64,000 bases of DNA from an uncultured Sphingomonadaceae bacterium (lineage in GTDB: Bacteria > Pseudomonadota > Alphaproteobacteria > Sphingomonadales > Sphingomonadaceae): NCBI GenBank assembly GCA_903871605.1, contig CAIQHF010000011.1, positions 26,259 to 90,258 of the forward strand, given 5' to 3'. The notes under the pieces were generated by a model. The model saw only the letters and a list, made by a program, of their open reading frames with translations, did no database searches and was not told the DNA's origin. This document shows positions 7,238-16,494 of the stretch, in pieces. A program made the position numbers and the translations under genes. Position 1 is the first letter of the stretch. Each line of letters opens with the position of its first letter.

Positions 7238-9799
7238 TCAGTCGGTGCGGCCGAGCAGCGTCGCGAGCGCCTTGGCGACGCCCTCGATCGTATAGGGTTT
7301 CTGCAGCACCGGCACCTGCGCGTGGATCGCCGGAAGTTGCGCCTGCTCGCCATATCCCGTCGCAAACAGGAACGGGACGCCGAGCGCATGAAGGCGATCG
7401 GCGATGGGCATACTGGTCTCGCTGCCGAGGTTGATGTCGAGGATCGCGGCCGTCGGCCTTTCGCCCCGCAACTCGGCGAGCGCCTGCGGCACGGAGGATG
7501 CGGTGGCGACGCTGTTTGCGCCGAGCTTGAGCAAGATGTCCTCGGCATCCATCGCGATGATCAGGCTGTCCTCGACGAGCAGCACGCGGCCGATGACCTT
7601 GGGCGAGGGGGCGTCGGCGTCGGGCATCTCGGCCGAAGCGGCAGGCGCCGCGATCCCTCCGACGGCGCGGCGCGTGACGTGGCGCGCCGGAATCTCGAAC
7701 TGCGCGGTGAGACCGAGCGGCGCGAACAGCACGTCGGCACGGCCGCCCAGATCATAGGGGATCGAGCGGCGGATAATGGTCGTGCCGAAGCCCTGCCGCG
7801 TCGGCGGCGTCGCGATGACCGGTCCGCCGACCTCCCGCCAGCCGATCTGCAGCGCGCCCTCGGCGCCGATCGTCCAGGCGACGAGGACATGACCGCTGTC
7901 CGACAGCCCGCCATATTTGGCGCTGTTGGTCATCAGCTCGTGAATCACGAGCGCGAGCGTCGAGAAGGCCTGCGGCGAAAGCAGGACGTCGGGTCCTTCG
8001 GTGCGGACACGCTGCGCCTTGCCGCCCAGATAGGCGGCCGCCTCGGTCTCGATCAGTCCGCGAAGCGGGGCGGGGCCCCAATTGTCGCTGGTGATCTGGT
8101 TGTGCGCGCGCGCGAGCGCGTGGATGCGGCCGTCGAGTTCGGTGACATATTCCTCGATCGACCCCGAGGCCCCGTGTGACTGGCGGACCAGCCCGCGGAT
8201 CAGCGACAGGATGTTGCGGACGCGGTGGTTGAGCTCGGCGATCAGCAATTCCTGCCGCTCGGCCGCCTGCTGACGCTCGACATGCGCCTCGTCGGACATC
8301 CGCAGCACGACCTCGATCAGTGTCGCGCGCAGCGATTCGGCGACCTGCCGCTCGGATGGGCTGAACGGTCGGGAGCGGCCGCGGACGGTCTCGGTCCATG
8401 CCTCGAAGCTCTTGCGCGGGCTCAGCCGGTCACCATTGGGGCCGAATTGCTTGGGCTGATGCGGGTCGCCCGCCCAGCGCACGGCGCGCACGATCTCCTG
8501 CCGGAAGAGCACGACGAAATCGCGCGGCGATCGCGAGATCGGCAGGGCCAGCATGCCGGCTGCACTGTCCGCCCAGGCCGCCGCCTCGGGAAGGAAGTCG
8601 GCGATATGGTCGGTGGCATAGACCTGGCCGGCGGCGGTCCGGTTGAGCTCGCGGACCAGCCGCAGGAAGGCGGACTCGTCGGGCGCCGCGCCGGCAAGCG
8701 CGACATGGCCGTTGATGACGACGCCGATGCCGTCCGCCGGGATCGCCTCCTCGAGCGTCTCGGCGAGCCAGGCGGGATCGTCGCGAAGCGACGAGTCGCC
8801 GGCGAGCTGGACGAGCAGCCGCTCGCTCACCGCGCGCGCGCGCTCGGCATAGTCGGCCGTGTCGCGGCGTTCGCGCGCCTCGAGCTTCATCGCGAACATC
8901 TGGCCGAACAGCTCGGCGAGCGAGCGGCGCTCGAGCCCCGGGCAGCGCGGGCTGTGATGATGACAGGCGAACAGACCCCACAGCCGGCCATCGATCACGA
9001 TCGAGATCGACAGCGATGCCTCGACCCCCATGTTGGTGAGATATTCGATGTGAATGGGCGAGACCGCGCGCAACACCGACAGCGAGAGATCGAGCGGATA
9101 GCCGCGCTCGTCGAGCGCGGGCAGGATCGGCACGGGCGTCGCGCCGACATCGGCGATGATCCGGAACAGGTTGCGCTGGTAGAGCGCGCGAGCCTGCACG
9201 GGAATGTCGGTGTGCGGATAATGAAGGCCAAGGAAGCTGCCGATTCCCGACCGCGCCGCTTCGGCGACGACCTCGCCATCGCCGTTATCGGCGAAACGAT
9301 AGACCATCACGCGATCGAAGCCGGTCAGCGCGCGGACCTGGCGCGCGCCTTCGCGCAGGAAGTTGGTCATCGTGCTCGCCTGGTCGAGCCGCGTCATCAT
9401 CGATCGGATCGTGCCCGCGCCGTCGCCCATCTCGGGCTGGCACGGTTCTGCCTCGATGATGATACCGCCGTCGGTCAGGTGGAGCGCGACGTCGAAATGA
9501 TGGTCGATCCCCGCGAACGGCAGCGCGAAGATCCGCTCGGTCGCGTCGATCCCGCGCAGCAGCGACATGCGGTTGCGGATCGCGTGGACCGCATCGGCAC
9601 CGAGTATGTCCAGCAACGGCCGCCCGAGCAGCCGCTCAGGGGGTTCGCCGAGATAGTCGGCGGTGTTGGCGGACGCACGCGCTACCAGCCAGTCGGACGA
9701 GAGCGCGAGCAGGAATCCGAACGGCTGGATCCGGCCGGGGATGTGGATGGGCTCGCGATCGCAATTGCCGAGGTCGATCTGTCCGATGGAATCCGTCAC
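7238..9799 (-). CDS. bphP: Bacteriophytochrome hybrid histidine kinase (PAS-GAF-PHY-HWE kinase-receiver)
   Basis: This 853-residue red/far-red photoreceptor has an N-terminal Cys13 in GNCDREPIHIPGRIQP, the bilin attachment site of bacteriophytochromes. The GAF domain has PHTDIP (D198), H250 and H280 in the expected chromophore pocket. The PHY tongue motif PRKSF is at 461-465. The kinase is of the HWE type, with phospho-acceptor H525 in AELNHRVRNI and the WRE motif at 654-656. A C-terminal receiver domain (about 736-850) has D788 as acceptor. The GTG start overlaps the upstream heme oxygenase stop by 4 nt (GTGA), so chromophore-producing enzyme and receptor are co-translated. The output partner is not encoded nearby. 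Confidence 0.95.
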   Translation of the reverse strand: MTDSIGQIDLGNCDREPIHIPGRIQPFGFLLALSSDWLVARASANTADYLGEPPERLLGRPLLDILGADAVHAIRNRMSLLRGIDATERIFALPFAGIDHHFDVALHLTDGGIIIEAEPCQPEMGDGAGTIRSMMTRLDQASTMTNFLREGARQVRALTGFDRVMVYRFADNGDGEVVAEAARSGIGSFLGLHYPHTDIPVQARALYQRNLFRIIADVGATPVPILPALDERGYPLDLSLSVLRAVSPIHIEYLTNMGVEASLSISIVIDGRLWGLFACHHHSPRCPGLERRSLAELFGQMFAMKLEARERRDTADYAERARAVSERLLVQLAGDSSLRDDPAWLAETLEEAIPADGIGVVINGHVALAGAAPDESAFLRLVRELNRTAAGQVYATDHIADFLPEAAAWADSAAGMLALPISRSPRDFVVLFRQEIVRAVRWAGDPHQPKQFGPNGDRLSPRKSFEAWTETVRGRSRPFSPSERQVAESLRATLIEVVLRMSDEAHVERQQAAERQELLIAELNHRVRNILSLIRGLVRQSHGASGSIEEYVTELDGRIHALARAHNQITSDNWGPAPLRGLIETEAAAYLGGKAQRVRTEGPDVLLSPQAFSTLALVIHELMTNSAKYGGLSDSGHVLVAWTIGAEGALQIGWREVGGPVIATPPTRQGFGTTIIRRSIPYDLGGRADVLFAPLGLTAQFEIPARHVTRRAVGGIAAPAASAEMPDADAPSPKVIGRVLLVEDSLIIAMDAEDILLKLGANSVATASSVPQALAELRGERPTAAILDINLGSETSMPIADRLHALGVPFLFATGYGEQAQLPAIHAQVPVLQKPYTIEGVAKALATLLGRTD

Positions 9800-10350
9800 T
9801 GATGCTCCGCCAGCCGCGTCACGTTGCGCCCCGCAACCTCGAACAGTCCAAACACCGCGCGCGCCGCATCGGTTGCTTGCGCGACGTCCTGCGGACGGCA
9901 AATATGTTTGTCGAGCTTTTCCAGAAAATTCCGCCACGCGCCCGGCATCTGCGGCGCGCCAAGATAGCCACGCGGCAGGCCGTGGGGAACGCTGCGCGCC
10001 AGGAGCGCGCCGCCCAGCCGCGATCCCTCGACGACGTAGGCGGCGCCCCATTGCGCCGCGGGCGTGTCGAGCGAGATGGGGACGGGCAGCGGCGCAGGAA
10101 GGGAGGCGCCGAGCGCGGCGAGGTCGGCGGCGATCGCGCCGCCGCGCCTGCGTTGCGGCCAGTCGTCGAGCAGCATCGCGAAGCCGGCTGCATCGAGCGC
10201 ATCTTCGATCGCGGGCAGCGCCATCGCGTGCGCGGTCAGGAAGGCGCGGTAGTCGGTTGGATCGTCGAGCCGGAAGCCGCCGAACACCGCGTCGACGCGC
10301 TCGTGATCGGGCGCGGTCGCGCGTCGCAGCGCCGCGCGTGCGTCAGTCAT
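9796..10350 (-). CDS. bphO: Biliverdin-producing heme oxygenase
   Basis: This 184-residue protein cleaves heme to biliverdin, the bilin chromophore of BphP. The proximal heme ligand is expected at H16 (ATAPDHERVDAVF), as in bacterial phytochrome-linked heme oxygenases. The distal-helix Gly-rich segment is probably the YVVEGSRLGGALLA stretch. The ATG at 10350 lies 8 nt inside the end of purB, and the stop overlaps the bphP start, so purB-bphO-bphP read as one coupled unit. Overall identity to the well-studied HmuO family looks low, but the operon context makes the function strong. Confidence 0.9.
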   Translation of the reverse strand: MTDARAALRRATAPDHERVDAVFGGFRLDDPTDYRAFLTAHAMALPAIEDALDAAGFAMLLDDWPQRRRGGAIAADLAALGASLPAPLPVPISLDTPAAQWGAAYVVEGSRLGGALLARSVPHGLPRGYLGAPQMPGAWRNFLEKLDKHICRPQDVAQATDAARAVFGLFEVAGRNVTRLAEHQ

Positions 10351-11677
10351 CCCGGCCGAACACGCGATCGAAGATCGTGTCGACATGCTTGAAGTGATAG
10401 CCGAGATCGAACTTGTCCTCGATCTCGGCGGGGGACAGCGCGGCGGTGACCTCGGGATCGGCCTTGAGCAATTCGAGCAGCGAGAGCGCGCCATCCGACT
10501 CCCACACCTTCATCGCGGTGCGCTGCACCAGCCGGTACGAATCCTCGCGGCTGACGCCCGCCTGGGTCAGCGCGAGCAGCACGCGCTGCGAATGGACGAG
10601 GCCGCCCATCCGATCGAGGTTCTTCTGCATCCGCGCCGGATAGACGAGCAGCTTGTCGATCACCCCCGTCATCCGCGCGAGCGCGAAATCGAGCGTGATC
10701 GTCGCATCGGGGGCGATGCCGCGCTCGACCGAAGAGTGCGAGATGTCGCGTTCGTGCCACAGCGCGACATTCTCCATCGCGGGCGTCACCGCCGAGCGGA
10801 CGAGGCGCGCCAGGCCGGTCAGATTCTCGGTCAGCACCGGATTGCGCTTGTGCGGCATCGCCGACGACCCCTTCTGCCCGGGCGAGAAATATTCCTCCGC
10901 CTCGAGCACCTCGGTGCGCTGGAGATGGCGGACCTCGATCGCGAGCCGCTCGATCGACGAGGCGACGACGCCGAGCACCGCGAAGAACATCGCATGGCGG
11001 TCGCGCGGGATCACTTGCGTCGAGACCGGCTCGACGGCGAGCCCGAGCTTTTCGGCGACATAGGCCTCGACGCGCGGATCGATGTTGGCGAAGGTGCCGA
11101 CCGCGCCCGAAATCGCGCAGGTGGCGATCTCCTCGCGCGCGTCGACCAGCCGTTTGCGGCAGCGCGCGAACTCGGCATGCGCCTGTGCGAGCTTGAGCCC
11201 GAAGGTGACGGGCTCGGCATGTATGCCGTGGCTGCGACCGATCGTGGGGGTGAACTTATGCTCGACGGCGCGGCGCTCGAGCACGGCGAGCAGCGCGTCG
11301 ACGTCGGCGATCAGCAGATCGGCGGCGCGCGCCAGCTGGACCGCGAGGCAGGTGTCGAGCACGTCCGAGCTCGTCATTCCCTGGTGCATGAAGCGCGCCC
11401 AGTCTTCACCCGAATGCGCGGCGACCTGCTCGGCCACCCACGTCAGGAAGGCGATCACGTCATGCTTGGTCACCGCCTCGATCGCGTCGATCGCGGGCAC
11501 GTCGATCGCGGGGTTGGTCGCCCACCAGTCCCACAGCGCCTTAGCGGCGGCCTCCGGGACGACGCCGAGCTCGGCGAGCGCCTCGGTCGCATGTGCCTCG
11601 ATCTCGAACCAGATGCGAAAGCGGCTCTCCGGGGTCCAGATCGCGACCATCTCGGGGCGCGAGTAACGCGGGATCAT
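10343..11677 (-). CDS. purB: Adenylosuccinate lyase
   Basis: PurB performs two eliminations in purine synthesis (SAICAR to AICAR, adenylosuccinate to AMP). The 444-residue protein carries the fumarase/aspartase superfamily signature GSSAMPHKRNP, with the catalytic Ser in this flexible loop. TSSDVLDTC and the catalytic His region IGRSHGIHAEP are also present. The length is normal. Its end overlaps the bphO start by 8 nt, so light-receptor genes may be transcribed from the purB promoter. purC is elsewhere in the window (53470). Confidence 0.96.
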   Translation of the reverse strand: MIPRYSRPEMVAIWTPESRFRIWFEIEAHATEALAELGVVPEAAAKALWDWWATNPAIDVPAIDAIEAVTKHDVIAFLTWVAEQVAAHSGEDWARFMHQGMTSSDVLDTCLAVQLARAADLLIADVDALLAVLERRAVEHKFTPTIGRSHGIHAEPVTFGLKLAQAHAEFARCRKRLVDAREEIATCAISGAVGTFANIDPRVEAYVAEKLGLAVEPVSTQVIPRDRHAMFFAVLGVVASSIERLAIEVRHLQRTEVLEAEEYFSPGQKGSSAMPHKRNPVLTENLTGLARLVRSAVTPAMENVALWHERDISHSSVERGIAPDATITLDFALARMTGVIDKLLVYPARMQKNLDRMGGLVHSQRVLLALTQAGVSREDSYRLVQRTAMKVWESDGALSLLELLKADPEVTAALSPAEIEDKFDLGYHFKHVDTIFDRVFGRDD

Positions 11678-11828
11678 GCGGGCATCCTCTGGTCGGGCAG
11701 GAAAGCGCGGCGCCTAGCAGAGGGCTCGTCATGCGGCAACAAAGCGTCCGATATGCGGCACGCACCGGCGACCGGTTCAGCGCAGCGCAAGGCGGCGACG
11801 GTCAATCGGACGCGCGAGGAGTGAGGCG

Positions 11829-12317
11829 ATGATCATCTTGCTGGCGAGCATGATAGCACTGGGAACCGCTACCTTGCCGGGCCCTGCGCCCGCAGCGGCG
11901 TCCGCGCCGCCGCCGCGCCAGCCCGCGTCACCCGCCCGCTCGCTGGTCGCGCGGGCGCTGGTCGCGCCCAGGCCCACCCGCGCGCAGGTGCTGGCCGCGG
12001 TACGCAGCGAATGGCCGCGCTACGATCCGTCCGGAAAGGGGCGGCTGACCCCACTCGAGTTCAGCACATGGGTGATGCGCTCGCACGGCGGCACCGTCGC
12101 CGCGCGCTCGAAGGACCGCGGGATCGCGCCCGTCTCGGCGATGAACGCGTCCGCGACCGCCTTCTCGCGCGCCGATGCCGACCACGATGGCGGGGTCACG
12201 CCAGAAGAGATGGTCAGCTTCCTGCTGCCGCCGGTGCCGGCCACGCCGGCGCGCGCGGGGAACACCGCCGCCAGACCGCCCGCGACGACCGCCAAGTCCG
12301 CGTCGGCGGCGCGCTAG
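11829..12317 (+). CDS. Exported EF-hand protein
   Basis: This 162-residue protein has an N-terminal hydrophobic segment (IILLASMIALGTATL) followed by a Pro/Ala-rich linker, suggesting export or membrane anchoring. Two EF-hand loops are recognisable: DPSGKGRLTPLE (residues 66-77) and the more canonical DADHDGGVTPEE (116-127), so calcium binding is likely. The tail is Ala/Pro-rich. A GAGG Shine-Dalgarno lies just upstream of the ATG. Its stop codon overlaps the stop of the convergent radC gene. No specific function is recognisable. Confidence 0.8.
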   Translation: MIILLASMIALGTATLPGPAPAAASAPPPRQPASPARSLVARALVAPRPTRAQVLAAVRSEWPRYDPSGKGRLTPLEFSTWVMRSHGGTVAARSKDRGIAPVSAMNASATAFSRADADHDGGVTPEEMVSFLLPPVPATPARAGNTAARPPATTAKSASAAR

Positions 12318-13000
12318 ATCAGCCCCAGCGCGCGCAGGCTGGCATGTCCGCTCGCACCGATGACGACATGGTCATGGACCGAAATTCCTAGCGGCTGACC
12401 CGCCTCGACGATCTGCCGGGTCAGCGCGATGTCCTGACGACTCGGCGCAGGATCGCCGCTCGGATGGTTGTGGACGAGGATGATCGCCGCCGAGCCCAAT
12501 TCCATCGCGCGCTTGATCACCTCGCGGACGTGGACCGCGGACTGGTCGATCGAGCCCTCGGAGATGGTCTCGTCGCGGATCAATCGGTTCTTGGTGTTGA
12601 GATGGAGCACGCGCACGCGCTCGACGCCGATATGCGCCATGTCGGCCTGGAGATAGTCGAGCAGCGCCTGCCAGCCCGCCAAAATGGGCTGGTCGGCGGC
12701 CTGCGTGCGCAACAGCCGCAGCGCAGCGACATCGACGATGCGCAGCGCCGCGACCGCGCTTTCGCCGACCCCGGGGACGCGCAGCAGCGCTTGCGGATCG
12801 GCCGAAAGCAGCGGCCCGATCCCGCCGAACTCGCGCAGCAGCGCCTTGGCGAGCGGCTTGGTGTCGCGCCGCGGTATGGCGAGTGCGAGCAGATATTCGA
12901 TCAGCTCATAGTCCTGCAGGGCATCGGCGCCGCCCTCGATCAATCGCGTCCGCAGGCGGGCGCGGTGTCCGGCGGCGTCGGGCGGCGTCGTCTCGCTCAT
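12314..13000 (-). CDS. radC: RadC-family JAB/MPN-domain protein
   Basis: The 228-residue protein has an N-terminal helix-hairpin-helix-like region (LLRVPGVGESAVAALRI). Its C-terminal JAB1/MPN metal-binding domain carries the signature VHNHPSGDPAPSRQD. The family was first linked to DNA repair, but its biochemical role is still not settled. The ATG at 13000 (MSETTPPDAAGHRARL) gives the family-typical N-terminus. The gene is convergent with the EF-hand gene, the two stop codons overlapping within 12314-12317. Confidence 0.93.
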   Translation of the reverse strand: MSETTPPDAAGHRARLRTRLIEGGADALQDYELIEYLLALAIPRRDTKPLAKALLREFGGIGPLLSADPQALLRVPGVGESAVAALRIVDVAALRLLRTQAADQPILAGWQALLDYLQADMAHIGVERVRVLHLNTKNRLIRDETISEGSIDQSAVHVREVIKRAMELGSAAIILVHNHPSGDPAPSRQDIALTRQIVEAGQPLGISVHDHVVIGASGHASLRALGLI

Positions 13001-13108
13001 CGCGGTCCTTGCTAGCAGCCCCGTCGCCCGGCGCAAACGCTCGCGTGGGGGCTGTCATGCGCCCGGCGGCGTGCCTATGCAGGGATCGGGTCCGGGTCGG
13101 GAGCATGC

Positions 13109-16100
13109 GTGCAAGGTAACGAAGGCGAGGAATCGGGAGGACCGGCTCGGCGACGCCTGATCGTCGCGGCGTGGCTCGGCGGCGGTGTCGCGCTGACGGC
13201 GTTGCTTGCCGTCTGGGCCGAACGCCGGCCGATCGTCGCGCATTTCGTCGACGACCGGCTCGCCGCGGCGCGGGTGCCGGCCGACTATCACATCGTCGCG
13301 ATCGGTCCCTTCGTGCAGCGGCTGGAGAATGTCCGGATCGGCGATCGCGCAGCACCCGATCTCACCGCGCGCAGCGTCGAGCTGCAGCTGGGCTATGGCT
13401 GGCGCGGTCCCTATCTGCGCGCCGTGCGCGCCGAGGGCGTCCGGCTCAATGCCAGGCTGATCGACGGCCGGGTTTCGCTGGGCGCTCTCGACCGGCTGCT
13501 GCCGTCCTCGACCGGCGCGCCGCTCGCCTTGCCCGACCTCGGTGTCGCGCTGAACGACGCGCAGGTCGCGCTCGATACGCCGGCGGGCGCGATCGGCGCC
13601 GCGATCGAAGGCGAGGGCAATCTCGCCGGCGGCTTCGCGGGGCGTGTCACTGCCGCGGCGCCGCTGCTCTCGGCCGGTGGCTGCGCGGTCCGAGGCGTTG
13701 CCGCGGACGTCCGCGTGACGATCGTCGAACGGAAACCCCGCGTGGTCGGGCCACTCGATCTGGCGGCTGCCGCCTGTCCCGCACAGCGGCTCGCGCTCGA
13801 AAAGGGCCGTGCGACGCTCGACATGCGCTTCGCCCCCTCGCTCGATCACTGGCAGGGCGGGGCGGCGCTTGTCGGTTTTGCGGGCCGTGCGGGCACATTG
13901 CGCTTTGGCGGCACATCCGGGCTGGTGACGCTCGCGGGCGATACCAAGCGGATCGAGGGTACGACCGGGGTGACCCTGGCGACGGTCTCGGGCCCGGGCG
14001 CGACGGCGGCCAGCCTGATGCTGGGCGGGCGCTACCGTTATGCTCCGGGCGTGGCCGGGTTGATCTTCGCAGGCGACGTCGCCGCGCGGCACGCCGCGCT
14101 GGCCGCCGATCGGCGCGCGGCCTTGCTGCGGATCGCGCCGGGACTGGCGGGGACCCCGATCGCGCCGCTCGCCGCGCGCGCGGTCTCGGGGCTCGATCGC
14201 TTGCTCGCCGATGCCGATGCGGATGCGCGGATCGCCTTCGCCGCGGGCGGCTCGGCGGGAGCGGGCTTCAGCGTCCGTAGCCTCGCGCTGACCGGGCGCG
14301 ACGGCGGCTTCGTCAAGATCGCCGAGGGCGACGGCTTCGGCTGGCAGGCAGCCGATCGTCGGTGGCGCGTCGATGGCCGGATCATCACGGGCGGCGGCAC
14401 ATTGCCGACGCTCGACGTTCGGCTCGACCAGCACGTTGCCGGGGCCCCCGTCGATGGCGTCGCGCGACTCGCGCCCTATGCGGCCGGCGGCGCGCGGCTG
14501 ACGATGGCACCGCTGGTCTTCCGCTCGACCGGAACGGCGACGCGCTTCGCCACCGCGGTGACGCTCGACGGCCCGCTCGGATCGGGGCGCGTCGAGGGGC
14601 TGGCGATGCCGCTCGCCGGGACGATCGACACGCGCGGCGGCTTCGCGATCGGCGAAGGCTGCGTGCCGCTCAGCTTCCGGATGCTCACGGTCGGCAGCGT
14701 CACGCTCGATCCGGCGCGGATCGGACTGTGCGGCGATGGCGGGGCGCCGCTGGTGTCGCGCGGGGCGGGGGGCGCGCTGCGCTATGGCGCGTCGATCATC
14801 GATCTGCGGCTGAGCGGCCATTCGGGCGCGGCGCCGCTTTCGGTCATGGCGGCACGCGCCGATCTGTCGGGGCAAGGCGTCGCGATCCGCCAGCTCGCGC
14901 TGCGACTCGGCGAGGGCGAATCGGCCACGCGGCTCGACGCCGACCGCATCGATGGCGCCGTCGCGAACGGCGCGTTCACCGGCCCGTTTGCCGGCGCAGC
15001 CGCCCAGATCGCGCACGTGCCGCTCAAGCTGGCCGATCTCGCGGGACGCTGGACGCTCGCGGGTGGCGCGCTGACGCTCGCCGGCGACGCGACCGTCGCC
15101 GATGCCGATCCCGTGCCGCGATTCGCGCCGCTGCGCGCGCATGACGCGGCGCTCCGTTTCGCGGACGGCCGGATCGCGGCCACGGCGGCGCTGCACGAGC
15201 CCAAGAGCGACACGCTCGTCACCGCGCTCGTGGTTCGTCATGATCTGGCGAGCGGCACGGGCAGCGCGACGCTCGACGTGCCGGGTATCCACTTCGTGCC
15301 GAAGGGCCTCCAGCCGGAGACGCTGACGCCGCTGACGCTCGGCGTCATCGCCAACACCGCGGGAACCGTCGCGGGCGAAGGGCGGATCGACTGGACGAAT
15401 GCCGGCGTCACCAGCCGCGGACGCTTCCATACCGACGGCATCGATCTCGCTGCTGCATTCGGGCCGGTGAGCAGGATCGTCGGGACGATCAGCTTCACCG
15501 ATCTGCTCGGCATGGTGACGGCGCCGCACCAAGAGGCGACGATCGCCGAGGTCAATCCCGGCGTCGCGGTGTCGGGCGGCGTCGTCCATTATCAGCTGCT
15601 CGCCGGGCAAAGGGTGCTGGTCGAGGATGCGCGCTGGCCCTTTGCCGGCGGCGAGCTGATCCTCGACCGATCGCTGCTCAGCTTCGACCAGACCGCGCAA
15701 CGGCATCTCACCTTCCACATCATCGGCCTCGACGCTGCCGCCTTCGTCCAGCAGCTGGCTTTCCCCAATATCTCCGCGACGGGGATATTCGACGGCACGC
15801 TGCCGATGGTGTTCGACCAGACCGGCGGGCGAATCGAGCGCGGCGAACTCGTCGCGCGGCGCGGCGGCGGCGCGCTCGCCTATGTCGGCGAACTCAGCAA
15901 TGCGCAGCTGGGCTCGATGGGCAAGCTCGCCTTCGATGCATTGAAGGCGATCCGCTATTCCTCGCTGTCGATCGGGCTCGACGGGCGGCTCGACGGCGAG
16001 ATCGTCAGCAGCGTCCGGTTCGACGGCGTGCGGCAGGAGACCGGCGAGACGACGATGGCCGCCCGGCTGATCCGCAACCTGCCGTTCCGCTTCAATATCC

Positions 16101-16261
16101 AGGTGCGCGCGCCGTTCCGCGGGCTGATGGGATCGGCGCGGGCCTTTGTCGACCCCGGCGTGCTGCTCGCGAACGGCGTGCCGCCGGCCGCCGCGCCCCC
16201 TACGCCGCCTGCCGCCTTGCCCGGCGCCGTTCAGCCTGCCGAAAGCGAGACCATGCGATGA
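13109..16261 (+). CDS. ydbH: YdbH-like AsmA-type intermembrane lipid-transport protein
   Basis: This 1050-residue protein has one N-terminal membrane anchor (LIVAAWLGGGVALTALLAVW). A very long periplasmic region rich in short beta repeats follows, the pattern of the repeating-beta-groove (AsmA/YdbH/TamB) superfamily. The C-terminal part with ISATGIFDGTLPMVFDQTGGRI and GALAYVGEL resembles the YdbH C-terminal domain. The next two genes encode YnbE- and YdbL-like proteins, which fixes the assignment: in E. coli YdbH and YnbE form a bridge moving phospholipid between membranes. The GTG start has GGGAG 5-9 nt upstream. The stop overlaps ynbE by ATGA. Confidence 0.88.
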   Translation: MQGNEGEESGGPARRRLIVAAWLGGGVALTALLAVWAERRPIVAHFVDDRLAAARVPADYHIVAIGPFVQRLENVRIGDRAAPDLTARSVELQLGYGWRGPYLRAVRAEGVRLNARLIDGRVSLGALDRLLPSSTGAPLALPDLGVALNDAQVALDTPAGAIGAAIEGEGNLAGGFAGRVTAAAPLLSAGGCAVRGVAADVRVTIVERKPRVVGPLDLAAAACPAQRLALEKGRATLDMRFAPSLDHWQGGAALVGFAGRAGTLRFGGTSGLVTLAGDTKRIEGTTGVTLATVSGPGATAASLMLGGRYRYAPGVAGLIFAGDVAARHAALAADRRAALLRIAPGLAGTPIAPLAARAVSGLDRLLADADADARIAFAAGGSAGAGFSVRSLALTGRDGGFVKIAEGDGFGWQAADRRWRVDGRIITGGGTLPTLDVRLDQHVAGAPVDGVARLAPYAAGGARLTMAPLVFRSTGTATRFATAVTLDGPLGSGRVEGLAMPLAGTIDTRGGFAIGEGCVPLSFRMLTVGSVTLDPARIGLCGDGGAPLVSRGAGGALRYGASIIDLRLSGHSGAAPLSVMAARADLSGQGVAIRQLALRLGEGESATRLDADRIDGAVANGAFTGPFAGAAAQIAHVPLKLADLAGRWTLAGGALTLAGDATVADADPVPRFAPLRAHDAALRFADGRIAATAALHEPKSDTLVTALVVRHDLASGTGSATLDVPGIHFVPKGLQPETLTPLTLGVIANTAGTVAGEGRIDWTNAGVTSRGRFHTDGIDLAAAFGPVSRIVGTISFTDLLGMVTAPHQEATIAEVNPGVAVSGGVVHYQLLAGQRVLVEDARWPFAGGELILDRSLLSFDQTAQRHLTFHIIGLDAAAFVQQLAFPNISATGIFDGTLPMVFDQTGGRIERGELVARRGGGALAYVGELSNAQLGSMGKLAFDALKAIRYSSLSIGLDGRLDGEIVSSVRFDGVRQETGETTMAARLIRNLPFRFNIQVRAPFRGLMGSARAFVDPGVLLANGVPPAAAPPTPPAALPGAVQPAESETMR

Positions 16262-16494
16262 AACACCATGTATTGACGACGAACCGTTGTGATGCGAGCC
16301 CAGTGGGCATGGTCCTGCGCCTTCTCTCTGTTGCCGCTGCGGGCACGTTGCTCGCGGGCTGCATTTCGGTGAAGGCGCCCGACAAGCCGATCGAGATCAA
16401 TCTCAACATCAACGTCAAGCAGGAGGTCGTGGTCAGCCTCAAGCAGGATGCCCAGGATCTCATCGCCAACAACCCGGAGCTGTTCCCGAAATGA
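16258..16494 (+). CDS. ynbE: YnbE-like outer-membrane lipoprotein
   Basis: This 78-residue small lipoprotein has a lipobox LLAGC after a hydrophobic segment, then a short mature part with KPIEINLNINVKQEVVV. That beta-strand-forming segment is the hallmark of YnbE, which docks on the C-terminus of YdbH at the outer membrane. The ATG at 16258 overlaps the ydbH stop. This gives an unusually long n-region of about 17 residues before a second Met at 16309, which would be a more typical signal-peptide start. Its own stop overlaps the ydbL start. Confidence 0.87.
   Translation: MKHHVLTTNRCDASPVGMVLRLLSVAAAGTLLAGCISVKAPDKPIEINLNINVKQEVVVSLKQDAQDLIANNPELFPK

Noticed and set aside
13055..15718. A very long open frame (887 codons) on the minus strand opposite ydbH
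   Set aside because: It is Arg/Asp/Gly/Ala-rich, has no recognisable domain, and runs antisense to a clear operon gene; GC-rich coding DNA gives such shadows.
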